Shown piece by piece: positions 46,010 through 60,604 of a DNA stretch of 64,000 nucleotides. The notes below the pieces were generated by a model that saw nothing but the letters and a program-made list of their open reading frames with translations, was not told the DNA's origin and did no database searches. This DNA comes from Anadara kagoshimensis (taxonomy: Eukaryota > Mollusca > Bivalvia > Arcoida > Arcidae): assembly GCA_021292105.1 (NCBI GenBank), contig CM037871.1, positions 15,758,460-15,822,459 of the forward strand, given 5' to 3'. The position numbers and the translations under genes are program-made. Numbering within the stretch: position 1 is the stretch's first letter; each line of letters begins with the position of its first letter.

Positions 46010-47670
46010 GATGTTCAAATTGTGAATCGAGGCAGTAGTATGCAAGGATTTTGCCAACTCGAAAGTGTCTTATTTATGTAAAACTGTTCCAGGATCTTTG
46101 ATAGCTAGGTATAGTAAAGGTCTTTCGTTTCTGAAGACGACGTTTTCGGATTCCCCAGATACCGTAATGCATTGGAGCACAATTATGACGTTTTAGTATT
46201 CACTATGGTTGTGTAATGTAACTTATTTTTACGATTCTTCAGAAATTCAATGGTTTTCTTAGACGTATGACTAGACGCTAAGTCCCGATGAAACACCATA
46301 TCATTTTCATGGCAATTAACCAATCTTAATAAAAAACAAACATACTAATCCATGTCCGAATCACAATCTAGAAGCAAAGTAAAATCTTTGGAACTGACAA
46401 GTTAGGTTAGACACGTGAACTTCCACCAGGGAAGTGAGGCCGGGTGCTCCGGAAGGGTAAGCACCTCCTGTTTAGCTAGCTACACCCGCCACGTGTGTAA
46501 TCAAAATAGTGTGAAAGAACATGGAACTATGACACGTCGAGTATATCCATGGCAATCCTGGACACAGAGACATCACACTTATCAACAATACTGTAATGAC
46601 GGTCATAAAACTTCGTGAGGGCTATGACAAGCCTATACTTGCAATATCCCTGAGTCTGCTAATTTATTTGTAAGCAGCCTACTTCGTAGAACAAAGTCCC
46701 CGTAGTGGGAACAAGCTCTATCATAGCGTATTAATTGGGAAACAAATACACCATAAGCAGGAGAAGCAGATATATTGCTGCATAGAAAAGGAAAGTTGAC
46801 AATAGAAAAATTGAAGACATTACGTTTGTCATAAAGTTTCAAATGTAGCCTTTCGTGTGTGCGCCATCATTCAGGTAGAAGTCTAAATATGAAGCATAAC
46901 TTTAGGAATCAGTCGTGTCTTTTATTTCAATCTTACTAGGATAGGAATTGTTTAAGAAGAAAATTGATATATCAGTCCGTAATTACTTTTTATATCTTTG
47001 TTAATGACTCCAGCTATGTTTGTCATTAAACTGTCGCCCAGCCCAAACCATAAATCGGGGAGCAAAAGCATAATCTTAAACGAATAAATTTTTGTCGATC
47101 ATTTTGATTTCCACGGACGTAATATATTTTTCTACGGCCAAAAGTGACACCAATGTAAAACATGACCACGTCTGTGGTATCATAGTTTTTCTATTTGCCG
47201 TAATTTAAGCAGGAATAGGGACTCGAGTATGTCGTTTCTTGATTTGTGCGTTATTTAGTTATCGAATGGGTCATTCTTACGTAATTTACCGTTGAGTAAA
47301 CGACTAATAATTCTGTTCACAGTTCCAACGGATATATCACCTTTAAAAGCTGTCTCACGTTGGAAGGGGTTGATTGATTTTATCTATCATGTGTCATAAC
47401 TGAGTTTGTATTTTAACTCTTCACATAATTCTGGATGGTATTGAGAGAAGTACTTTTGTATTGTTCAATTCGGTACACAGAAGGAATGGAAATATTATAG
47501 CCCATATCTTTCATTTGTTTTACAAATCTGTCAGAAGCTCATGCTCAACTTCAACAGTCATAAAATTATGCCTTCCACAACGTCGTTGGTTTTCCTTGGA
47601 ATTATTTTCAAATATCATGCAAAAAGTGTTTCTATCCGTACACTTAGTCACACTTGTTTAAAGTAAAATT
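46010..47670 (-). pseudogene. Tc1/mariner-like transposase split by a retroelement
   Basis: N-terminal part (about 47.2-47.67 kb) shows RRCGRHNFMTVEVEHELLTD, VKQMKDMGYNISIPSV and a helix-turn-helix-like GDISVGTVNRIISRLL. The middle (about 47.0-47.2 kb) shows GRRKIYYVRG and RFMVWAG. The C-terminal part (46.01-46.32 kb) shows MVFHRDLASSHTSKKTIEFL, with the catalytic Asp kept, then APMHYGIWGIRKRRLQKRK. The last acidic residue is lost, frames shift, and a Penelope fragment sits between middle and end. Confidence 0.7.
46318..46945 (-). pseudogene. Penelope-like RT C-terminus and 3' end
   Basis: Best-kept tail of the family: LYDKRNVFNFSIVNFPFLCS, SPAYGVFVSQLIRYDRACSH and LTNKLADSGI, then the FYDRH-type end and the full 3' block ending GGACATGGATTAGTATGTTT. 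The 5' part was never inserted or has been lost. Confidence 0.85.
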
Positions 47671-48001
47671 ACTTTGTACGGAATTGGGATGATGTTACGT
47701 TATAAATTGAACAGATTTCGTATAAGAAAACTCTCGATTTTTTAAAATCTGAATAGTGTTTTCTCAACTATGACAAAACAGCCAGAATAAATGAATTACA
47801 AGTCACTCTCACTGTCAAAAGTATGACGTCATATATGCTAAAACATTGTATGATGTCGCTAACCAAGAACAGATGGGTGATATTACACGTGCATACTATG
47901 ATTGTTTTTACATGACTTTATTGTATGGATTTTGGAGGTGAATAAAATATACAATGAATCTAGATATCAAATTTTTAACTGTTTTTATCATTGTACTTTA
48001 G

Positions 48002-48286
48002 GTTAAAGGACGAATGACAAAGTAAGAAAAATGGCATCCCATAATATGCGACGAAGTAACAGTGAGAAAAGATTTTGTACAATTCCTTCTCATAAGTGTA
48101 ATTCACTTGATTATTACTGTAACACATGTTATGATTCAATATGTCTGAAATGTGTCGAGGAACATCCTGGCGGCCATGATATGAATAAAAAGAAACGTCT
48201 AGAAGCTGAGGTTTTTGATACCAATGCGAGTTGTAGAAAAAACTTTCCCAAAATCAATAGGAGATCGGGTAGATTACAAACCTATG
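48002..48286 (+). CDS. Exon with start codon and B-box
   Basis: Acceptor TGTACTTTAG implies a non-coding exon further upstream. The leader is 29 nt; coding starts at 48031 in context AAAAATGG. Encodes 85 residues plus one base. FCTIPSHKCNSLDYYCNTC then ICLKC, VEEH and GGHD give the zinc ligands; the first pair is C-x4-H rather than the usual C-x2-H. Donor GTAAGT. Confidence 0.85.
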
Positions 48287-51200
48287 GTAAGTGTTGTTAT
48301 ACCAACTAGTTATTGCATCATTATAAGTCAATCCGAAAATAATTGAGAAGTATTCAATAGTTCCTTTCATTAGTTCTTATTATAATCAGTTCCGACGCAA
48401 CGTGTCTACAGTTAGTATTTCGTACAAAACTCAAACCATGTAATGATTGTGTACACAAAGCAATATGCACACATGTTGCATTTTTATCGTGCAAAGCCTA
48501 CCATGACACGGAGCCTCGTTCATTTTTTAACTTCAATACGAAAGAACCGTGACTTTCATTTCGTAATGCCGAGTGCTTGGCGAAAGAACACTCCCACTTT
48601 CAAGTCTTGGGTCCGACCCGGTAGGGGTTCGAACCCATGACCTCAACTTACGGAGCGAACACGCTGCCAACTGTGTATGATAGATTATAAGTTCAGGTAA
48701 AACGTAAATAAATAAAGCCTAATATATAAAAGGAACGTTTTTTAAATTGAGAATTAACTGGATACTCGTCCACTGAATTCAAAAGCCAACATCATAACCA
48801 TCCCGTTATGTACAGTATTATCACTAACCTTTGTTGTAACTACACAATATTCGTCTGATACTGATAAATGACTGGTTGTGGCAAATTTTGTAGATTTTGC
48901 GTTATTCTCACTGTTATTTAAGGAGTTACTTTGCCTAAGGGAGTATACCTTAGTTTTTGAGGATTGTTAGATTTTAACTGACAGCAAAATTATATTTTAA
49001 CAAAACTTAGGAAGAAACAAACTCAAAACAAAATCATATCTTTTGATATATTTTCCAGGTTCTGAGAATTCATTACCATTGTACACTAAGATCGACCAGG
49101 CACAATTTGCAGTTGCAGGTAATTATCAGGATTTACACTGTCGTCTTTGGCTCTTTGATTATTATCAACTTGTATTGTGTAGTGTTTATTTTTGCGTTGA
49201 TTATTACCAAGTTCATTTTCATAAGAAAAACTTCTTTCTCCAAAAATATTTAAATCATATCGTGTAGTTTTTGTAAAAGAATATAATAATCTAAGGAGAC
49301 TGTTGTAGTCATTGAAAATAATCACCCAATTCCTGTCCAAATCACAATTCAAAGGGAAAGAAAAGATGATTAACCTGGTAACGTAAATTAAACAGAAAGG
49401 AAGTGAGACCGTGTGCTTAGTAACTTCAAATAAAAAGAAGGGGATAGGGGTCGAGCGTTTCCTGGTTAGATAACTCCCCTGCATCGTTTGATTTCGAAAT
49501 TGAGAGTGAAAGGAATATGCAATTAGGGACACGAAATATATCCAAGGTAATTGTGGATATAAATATTTATAAATAATTGTAACAACGACCTTAAACTTTT
49601 TTTGAGGACCTTGATAGGCCAGGGATTGCAATATTCCTTAATAAACCAATCTATTCATTAGCGACTTGCCTCGTTGTATAATGTTACCGTAGTGGGAGCA
49701 AACGTAAGATACACTGATATTCAATTGATATAACATTTTGAATAATTTATTTGATGTTAAAATTTTACCATATCACAAAATCGATATCATATCTTTAGTT
49801 TGTATATCGACTCATTCTGGTGCAATTTAAGCATTTAATACAACAGATTGAATAGCAGTGAGAAAGAAAGAAAAACATACCAATAAAAACATATTAATCA
49901 ATGTCCATATCACAATTCAAGACCATAGTAGATAACTTTGAATAATGCTTACTGTCAATAACCCGGTTTACCATATACCCATTTGCTCTTGCATTTTCAT
50001 TCAAGCGGTTCTAATTTGTCGAAAATCAGTCGTTTGTTACTCTATATAGTGTTTATTATGTTGATTAAAACAAAAACAACGTGTTTAAATTTTAATTATA
50101 TATTTTCATTAGCCTTGCGTATTTCTTATTTCTTTTATTTTGAGAGCAATGTCATTTACAATACAAGGCAGATATTGCTTATGTGTACTGCTAGAAAAGT
50201 ACCTGTTTAGAATGTCGTTGTATGTTTAACTCCTATCAGAATTTTTAAATTGATTTACAGTTCGTTATATTTCAGATGACAAAGAAACCTTGCAGGAAGA
50301 CAAGAACGGAAGGTGTCACCAGGAAGACATTTGTAGTGAAGGTAATTTTAAGTAGCATTAGCCAAAACGAAAGAAAAAAAATACATATGATTTTCACGCG
50401 ATAGTAAATTACATATTATATCAGTTTTAATTTTACAGCACTAGACGGCCGCTTCGGAATACAATCCCTCATCAGTAGTGCTTGGACCAAAATTATGAAA
50501 CCAAAATTATTTTGAAGATGTTGTAGTGTCAAAGATATTTTTGGTAAATTTTGAAAGGTATTTGTGTTTGACATAAATTTCAACGGCGTTATAATTCTTA
50601 AAATGAAATACGCTTTTTTGTTTTTTTTTTGTTTTTTACAAAACCTAGATTATTTATTAATTTCAAGTCAAGACACAATGGAAAATGTATTTTTATAATA
50701 CAATAATCACAGATACAAATCCATGTCTAAATCACAATCCCAAAAGCACAGTAATAATTTATTAACTTGCACATTAGGTTAAACATGCGACCTTCCACCG
50801 GTGAAAAGTGAAGCTGGGTGCTCCAAAAGGGCTCGCATATCGTGTTAAGCTTTCTACACCCGTCACGTGTGTAATCAAAATTGATAATCAAAGGAACATG
50901 GAACTTTGGGACGTCAAATATATCCAGGGTAATTTTGGATTCAGTAACATCATATTTATGAGCAATATCATGATGACGGCGTATTTGAGGGCTTGCAATA
51001 TCCCCTGATCAACAATGTCACTGTAAGGAGCTTGCTCGTAGTAAAAAAGTTTCAACAGCGTCTTGTATTAAATATTTGATGTTCACATTAAAATATATCA
51101 CGAAATAAATGTATGCCATATATATATTTATATATTGTATATGGACGCATTGTTGTGTAATTTAACTACAATACGGTCTTAGAGTTGCCTAAGTCTTTGT

Positions 51201-52014
51201 TATGTTGTGGTTTAATAACATTAGTAATAAGAATAATAACAATATTTTTTTTAAAAATGTTTGTATGATATTATATAAATATTACATTTCAGACAGGGTG
51301 CCAGTACATATTGCACACTCGAGGAAGCATTGTTTGCCGAGGCGATAGCTGGCGATATGTACTGGCACCCTGTCAGAAATGTAATATTTATTTTATTACA
51401 CTAAATGTTTGTTTTATTTTGACCAATACATGATGTACATCCTTCGTCTTTAGTAATGTCTATACCGATTTTCATTCAATTTATCGATCAGGAATGCCTC
51501 AAATGCACAGTCATTTGAGCCAAGAAATTTATGAAACGTATCCACGGCCTGCTTAATGATCCGTTCAGTTGATGCAGAGTCTTTAGACTCTAATAAATTG
51601 CCAATATAGTCATTTTCAACCTCGGCAAACATCATCCGTTGTTGTTACAGACGAATGTAAACAATATCAATAACAATGAGACGTTTGCCGTAGACACAAC
51701 TGAAAACATGTTTTGTTCAAAGCGCTGATGTGATCCAGTGAAGGGAGGCGACTCGAACAAAAGTACTGTCACATAGTCACGCGCAGCGCTATGTGACATT
51801 ATAAATTTTATGTGACAGTACAAATTGTTACATAGATCTTATCCAATGAAATTGCTAGACTTTTACATAAGGTGTAATAACACAATGATGCATACAGTCA
51901 AAGGGAGACAACTCTATCATAAATGTCCCTACAACTTCGTATAAATAAATTTCATTTAGTAATTGTGTATGTTAAATGATTTTTCAATAAAGTTCTTATA
52001 ATTGGCACATGTTG

Positions 52015-52045
<31 letters not shown>

Positions 52046-52168
52046 TAATAATTATGAAGTAGCTAGACCATGAATTTTCTTCTCCTATATCTTGCTGCAT
52101 GCGGATATGCGGCCAGTAAAGATGGCATGTGTTCTTTGGAGTTATTAAGCTTAAAAATCATTTGTAAC

Positions 52169-52218
<50 letters not shown>

Positions 52219-55200
52219 CAATTTGTAATATCAAAAGTCCATCAGCGACTTCTGGTAACACATATAATATTAGTGATAGAAAATATACTATTTTTTGTAT
52301 AACATTTATATATACAGGACTTACAGGCATTGTAGCATAGGAGACGAAAAGTATCAAAATAATAAATTTTCTTCTGATAACATGATTTGTATCTTGATGT
52401 TTCTGTTTTATTTCCAATAGGAATGTTAAGCTTGAAATTGCACTTGTACATTTTAATTCCCGATGAATGTATAAAATACTGTGCTATAAGTATACAGTTT
52501 TAACGTGCCTCACAATTGCTCTCAAAAAAGCCAAAAATAACATTTTTATAACTAAAATGTTCAATTTTTAGGGTATGTAGTTAATTTTATTAAGATTTAA
52601 AATCATTCCAAAAAATTATACAACATTAGATTGATAAAATTTATGTTCTATAGTTTCGAGTTTTGCATTATCATTTTAAAAACTAGTCTGTTATGAAAAC
52701 TGATGCACTAATTTTATTAAAACAAACTATCTAAGCAGCATTTATAAGGCAAAAATAGACATTTTACTAAATGTTATTGAATCAATTTCATCTTTTAGAA
52801 CATAACATCACTTCGATATTCATGTGGGAGTTCGGACCTTGTTTTCTTTTAAACAGCAATAGAAATCTTTAGATGAAGTTTTCGTTGTAGAAATTTCTTT
52901 ACCTCTAAGTAAGAGTGATATTTTGTCTCTATCCATAATGGGTTTACTTAGGTTTCTTATTTCATGATTCAAATGAATAATTACTCTGCATAGATTAAAG
53001 TATTACTAGAAATTGAAAAAAAAGTTATACTTATCTGCAATGTTTTTACACGACAAAAAATTACCATCATTATTTATAATATCAGAAATGTATATTATTC
53101 TTTTTTCATGCATTCCTTTGACAAGAATAGTGTCTCCCTCTATAATTATATTATCGCTATACCACAAACCTTCTCTATCAATATCTATTGTAAAATTAAG
53201 TTCTGCAATAAATCTAAGTTCTTTCCTGTATTTAAATGTATCTCTGTAGAATATGTTGGCAATTGAGATAAGGGACTACCCAAAACACATCTAGTTAAAA
53301 GAACATTTATTGTACTTTGAGGAAGTAAATTAAATTTTTTCATTGTTCGTTTATTCTTTCAAATGTTTCAAAAACATTGGATTTTTTTCTTATTCAGTGG
53401 TATGTTATGCATATAATATTAAAAGAGTTGTATTTTTTTTAATTGCAAATAGAGCAATAGTGATTATTTTATGGCTTTTGTTTAAAGAAATATTCTTCTA
53501 ATGTTACAGTCTCGTTGAAATGCTTAAGAGATTGCACATGAATGTTTTATTAAGAAGATTGGTTTAGATAATATATAAAATAAGCCTACATATACTAGAA
53601 CTTTAAATACTTTTACCTTTACCTTTACCAAAGATGAATCCTTTCTAGCCATAGGGGAGTTCTCAATTCATTCGATATCAAGCTTAAAGAGAAGAGCTTG
53701 ACCTTCCTTACTTGTAAAGAGATTTCTAAACGTCATAAAGTCCATACGAGGAAAGATATACAGTACTAAATCAGTATCTCTTACAGAAATTTTAACAACT
53801 GTCAAAGATGGTTTTCAGTCTTATTCATATAAAGTCTATTCTACATCTGGCACCAACAAAATGTGGTAAATTAACCAAAAATTTGTTAACAGATTTCTTC
53901 GTTGTTTAAAGTTCCCGCATTGGGAACAAGCTCTACCATATCGTATCAATTCTAGAGAAATATACCAAAAGCAGGAGAAGCAAGTATATTGAGCCATAGA
54001 AAAAGGAAAGTTGACAATAGAAAGATTGAAGCCATCACTTTTGTCATACGGTTTGAAATTAATCTTTTATGCGAGTCATAATTGAGATATAAGTCTAAAT
54101 ATGAAGGAAAAGAATCAGTCGTTTATTGTATTTCAAGTTCACTTGGATAGATGTCATTTACAAAGTCTCTCAATTTAGGAATGTTAAGAGATAGAACGTC
54201 ATCAATATATCTGTGTGTGGAGTAAAATGATTTGGCGACAGTCTTCACTCCAGATTTTACAAGGTTCTGAATAATTTCCTTTCATAAGAGGAGAGAAACA
54301 AATCACCAATAAATGGTCATAATTTGTACCCATTGATATACCGATTGTTTGCTTGAAAATTTTATCACCAAGCACAACAAATATGTAACCTATGTAAAAC
54401 TCTACCATTGCTATTTGGAATCTGTATAATACCGGACAACATAACAAGAATCCCTGTTCAGCACTAGATACTTGTATCTTGACTGTTTGTTTTAAAAGAA
54501 AGTGACGAGACTAATAAATAATTTATTAAAGACTTTTTTTTAAATTTAGAAAAAGGGATACTGTTGTAACTTGTAGCAAAATCAAATGTTTTAATACCTG
54601 TTACACGTGGTAAAACATTGGAACCATGATATTCAAGTCAGTCGTTAGATTTTTAAGAATTCACCTTAAGGGCTGCCAGATGTAGAATGAACTTTATCTG
54701 AATAAAACCTTTTTGACGATTGTCAAAGTTTGTGTTGGAGTTACTGATTATAATTAAGTAGTACATTTAGATAAACCTGTTCCATATCTTTTCTTCTATA
54801 ATTTATGTACAGTATTTGTTTTACAATCAATACGCTATGACAGAGCTTGTTCACACTACTGAAAATTTGTACAAAAAGAAGCTGTTTACAAGCAACTGCA
54901 GCGCTAATTCTCTGTCGGAAGTTTATGTGTTTTCTGTTTTATACTTTTCTTTTCTTTTGTGATTATGATTTGGACATGGACTGGTACGATTGTTTTTTAT
55001 GTATATATTAAATTGTTGATTAAAAGGTATTTTAATATTATCATATTGTAACGTAGTTTACCAGAAATCAAATTATTACGCTTTTCAGATAATCTTTTGA
55101 AAAAGAGAACAATTGAAGAATTGAAGACGAAACATAAAACAATTCAACAGATGTACTTTGGATATAGAACAATGACCAAGAACGACATACTTCTTGTGGT

Positions 55201-58200
55201 TATTATATCTTCAGATGATAAAACCATTCCAGATTCTCATAATGGATTCCAGATTTACAAATGGTCAGAACGCGACATTTCAAAAGAAGCTGAGAATGTA
55301 ATGTATGCTGTTACTCAAGATAAAAATTATAACATACCCAGTAGCAAACTAAAGCAGTTGAAAAATGCAATTGCACAGAATATAGAGAAATTGTTAAATG
55401 AACATAGCAACATAACAATTGTAAGTTATTGTCCGATTAAATCCTCCAGAGTGCCAGGAAACCATTTCAGATATCAAGACAAAATGTGTATTGTTATTTA
55501 CTGTCGAATAAAAGGTATAATTCCAGCTGGGGAACAACCATTTCCGACAGAGATAAATGGATTTCCAGTTGATGTTAGAGAAGCATATGCTTTGTTTACA
55601 GCCATGCACAATGACAATCTTCCTAAAAGCAACGATCCCCAGATACCGCTAAGGATAGGTGCAGAAATAGGAATTTCCGGTCAAACAGGAACATTAGGAA
55701 TTTTTGTCGATTTAAACAATTATGAGAGAGGCTTCATAACATGCGCACATGTTGCTGTTAAAACGGAGCAACTGAGACCGGATCTAACTATTAACAATCG
55801 CAATTACCAACTTTTTCGAGTGTTCCAACCAAGTGCCCAAGTCGTTGGAAATCCAATTGGATATGTAGAAAAAGCCATTTTCCATTGCAATGACAGATTT
55901 AAAACTAGTATTGACGCGGCGTTGGTGCGAATTACAGACCCTAGCCGCAATCCTGTTGACGGATTTATGGTGAAAAGTGATGAAGAAATATTACGTTTCG
56001 CTGGTAATATTATTATAAGCATTTCAGAGTATCATTATCATTATCATTATCATTATTTTATTCCATTATGATCGTAAAATATGGTTAGGTATTTGCTTTA
56101 CCCTTTTAATATAGGATTTTGTCTATTATGCATTTATCATATCTCCCATCTGTAATGGATAATAAAAAATGAAATAAATAAATTATAAAAATAAGATGAG
56201 TATCCCTGTACATAAGGAATTATCCGCGTAAAGGTATGATATTTCAACAAATATATAATTTGAGTGTCTGACTGCATTTAAATACATTGTTTCATAAACA
56301 GCCACGTACTAGAGGTTTCGATAATTGTAAGCTGACAGTAAGTGTAAACGGGAAATTGTTTAAGGTTGTTGAAATAAAATTGTCAGAGCTGCTTTGTTTC
56401 TAAGTCATGATTGACGTGAAACTGAAAAGTAAACGACGTTTAAACCACTAGGTGCTTTACATTAGGGTGAGAATTGTGTCATTAATGATTTATGATGATA
56501 TAACGCATTTTTATTACCTTTTTTGCAATTGTTTCAAAATCATCGCCCAATACTAATTGATTTGTACGCAACTACAAACACTGTCACGAGTATGTATTTC
56601 ATACATTGCATAGGATTGCAAAAACAAAATGAATATATCGTTTAAAAATAATTTATTGTTAATATTGTTAATTTTTTTAAACAATAAAGTAGCCATAGCT
56701 TTCAAAGTTTTGAAATTTGATGCACTATTTGATCGGAACCTTGTGAAATGTATTTACTATTGATGTCCTTTAACTACCATCAGCACATATAGTTAAAACG
56801 AAATTGACCATTACAGATCCGTTCAAAATGAAACATTACCCCCTTGTGTATAATCTATAATTTTTTGTTTCATTATTGGACTGCATTAGGTGTTACGCCT
56901 TTAAATTAGACAGGTAATTAGGTACACAGAACGTTTCATCCACTTGATTGCAAAAACACTTGAAATCAAATATGTTTTTCAATTCAAAGATCTTATAAAT
57001 AGTTCATCTATAATGCAAATCATATAAAAAACAAAACAAAATAAACCGTTGTTTTAGAGTTTGATTTTCAATAAATACTTCCAACTGCAAAAAGCTTGTC
57101 TTGGTCAAGTTTAGGGTATAAAATCGCCTAAAGATGTAGGAAGTATGAAAAAGTTTGATTGACACTAAACAGTAAGACATATAAAACTATCTCAAATGAT
57201 CTGAAAATGCTAACCGGATGTCTCGTATATCCTGAAAAGCATGACATTACATATTTCAAAAAGATCTAGCACCTTTTCATTAGGTAACGTCGACGACAAA
57301 TTTTCTACTAAAAACATACCCGATCCAGAAAAACCTGGAAATATTCCTCAAATTAACTAAATGAAAACATGTGAATTTTGTAAAGAAAGTTAAAGCGTAG
57401 GATAACACTATAGCAAAGGAAAACCCTATAGCAAATTCTGCTACTTCGAAGTACTTTCAGAGTCAGTTTCGGTTTATAGGGTTACACAAAGTAAGTGCTA
57501 AGAACTGTTTGAGAGTATGTCAAGACGAATAATGGTACCCATCAGAGCAAGAGGAGCATGAACTTAATGCTAACTTTTAGTTATGTTTTTTGACAGAATA
57601 AAATAAAAAATAAAATAAATCATTTTAGTTCTTCTTTAATACAGAATTAGCGGGTGGCGTTTCTTTTTGGAAATATAGGGGTTACCTTTTAAACAGACCT
57701 GTGTCGATGTGCCATCTCATTTTCATTTACTTTCAGCGGAAACGCCAACCCGGCCTACGCATTGATTTGTTAAACAAGTTTGCACGCGCAGAAGGGGTGA
57801 AAAAATGGCCAAAAACGGCATACACTCGAGTCGTGGAAATAATGAAATATTTGTCTTACCGACTGTTATTACTGAAACACATGGCATTTTATTAAAATTT
57901 CTGAATAATTGTAATTGATTAAATGGAGATTTGCTAAAATTTGGTGGCAATTTTACCATTTAAATATCGATTGAATGTGAGACACTTGCCTAAAATCGAA
58001 AATTATTTTTTTTGTAAATGTAATCTCTTTTAATCATTTGCTCATGCATCAAAGATGTTTTAATATGAATGGAAAGAACTTTTTCCCATGTTTATTTTGA
58101 TGTATAATTGTATAATTCGATTGTTAAATTTTCTGGTACAAAAAACGTACAAGTTTTAAAGTCGAAAAAATCGATAAAAATGTCGGATATGTGATCATGG

Positions 58201-60129
58201 GTCGGTCCCTTTTCCGGCTCATTTGACCCAAAAATAATGCAACGGCAGCTTCCTCATGGTACACCATGTGTGTATTTGATAATACAGAGACGCTGTTTGG
58301 ATTTATTTGCTGAAACAAAGTAAGTTTTACCATTTAAATAGTGATTTTCTTCACACTTCAAGCCGATTTTGCCGGAATTTTGGGTCTACTTTCAGGCAGC
58401 CATCTTAGAAAAGTGCCGTCACCGCCTCAAAGATATTTTTTGCATTCCCGAACGATTCTTTTGTATTGTGTACATGGCCGTCATGGTTTTTACACCATAT
58501 AACATGCATGATTGATTTGTGGTACCACTGAATATATGAAGTGTGCATGGATACCAATACACTGGTCTGCATGTACTCAGAACACATTGGTCTGTAGGCT
58601 TTGTAGGCCTTCAAATTATTTGGCTGCTAAATAACAATCAACTGTCTTATTTTATTTTATTTTATATTAAATACACGAGGGATGGGTTTACTCAAATATT
58701 TACAATTTACTTTTGACCAGGAGTCTGGATTTCTACATGAAATATTCCTTAGATGAGGGACATCTTTCAACATAGTTTTAGCTCAATTCATAAATATGTA
58801 CATTTTCAATTTCATGACAAGATTTGCACTAGTCTTAATTATATATTTTTTTCAAATTCTAATGTAATAAAAACCCTGGCTTCCTTACTTTGGTACAAAG
58901 CATGAATTCATGGTTTATTATACAGTCCCATTTAATTGTTTAATCAAATTTTAACAGATAAAATTCATTTTAAATTCTATACAAATTGAAAATTTGCATA
59001 TAAACTGGACTCATACAGTGTGTATACATCCATGATAAAAGCTATCCTGTAAACATAGAGTGACACATATGGTTCCATCATTGTTATTTTTATTGTTATT
59101 AGCTCTGGCATGTGCAACTGTTGAATTTTTTTTATTATAAAATTGTAATGTGCTGATTGAAGTGATTTTGAATTTTTATGAAATTAATGCATTCACACAC
59201 AGTACATTTGAATTGTATTATTTTAGTAGCAGATGACAGCTCTATTTTTTGCTCTAAAACTTTAGAGGAGACAGTATTTTTTTGCTAATGTAATAATTGA
59301 AAGTGCTAAATAATGAAATGCAATTATAATTTAACTTAAACAGATAAGTCTAAAACATTGTCCATTATAATACTGAAATTACACTATAATGTACTTTAAA
59401 TATAAACAGATAGGTCTAAAATAATGCAAATTGTCCATTATAATCTTGATTCAACACTCACAACTGAGCCAAGTCATTAAAGTCACTTGGCTTAATTAAG
59501 TTTGACAGATGTGTTTAGATGCCAGTTACAGACACATAGTCATACCATGCCTGTCCATCATCTTATGCTGACTTAAAAGCCAGAGTATCTCAAATTTAAG
59601 CTAACATGGCCCATCATAAGTTGTCATTTAATTCAGATGATGAACAAGTATGGAACCAGAGAAAGATCCCCATTACTGATTATTTCAATATGAAAAATGA
59701 TTTCACTTTTTGTGAAATTTGAACAGAAGTCCTGCAACTAGGGTGCATGATCAGTTGGCACATGCAATGTAAGGCACTTATTCAGCAACAAACACCTTAT
59801 TTCACTTCTTGTATGTTATATTATTCCTTGCTGATTTTGTTTCAATCTATATATTTAACAAGTTTTCACTGATAACTCATGACTTGTGCATTGTTTTCAT
59901 TTATAATTATAGTAAAACCCATTTTTAGACTGGTAAAATTAGTATTAAAATTAAAACTGTATAAAATAAACTAAATTGATGTGAAATTATAATAAGTTTT
60001 TGATGTAAATCTTATCTACACTTCCATTTGTGTAACATTCAACCTCAAATTAACCCTCATAAGTTGAAAATGATCAGGAAAGAATAAAATTCATGATTGA
60101 ACACTGAAATTACACATTAAACAACTAAA

Positions 60130-60224
<95 letters not shown>

Positions 60225-60565
60225 TTTGTGATATGAAATATTGAAGCAGTGTCTAAAGATGTTAATCCACAGCTAAGCTCAAACCCAAGTTAATGAATAT
60301 TGTTTTCATAAGCACTGCCTCAACATAATATAGTTTATGCTTTTTCCCTCATTAATATGTCAAGTCCATGACTATTTCACATGTACAATTAATTTTAAAA
60401 TAAAAAATAAGATTTATCTTTGGTTAGTTTTGATGCAGCATGCTAATTATTTAATGTATGCATTTTATTTTCAATTTTAAATACTTTATTGCACAACTGC
60501 ACATTCTGGTGTTGGTTTGAAATAAGTCAAAAATTGTGGTAGACTACTCATGTACATGTATATGT

Positions 60566-60604
<39 letters not shown>

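Noticed and set aside
49086..49631. 181-codon minus-strand frame
   Set aside because: Runs across exon 2 of the plus-strand gene and a decayed Penelope fragment; no conserved domain.
57738..57895. Acceptor-preceded open stretch considered as an extra exon in intron 4
   Set aside because: Phase 0 at the acceptor does not fit the phase-1 introns, and no donor occurs before the stop.
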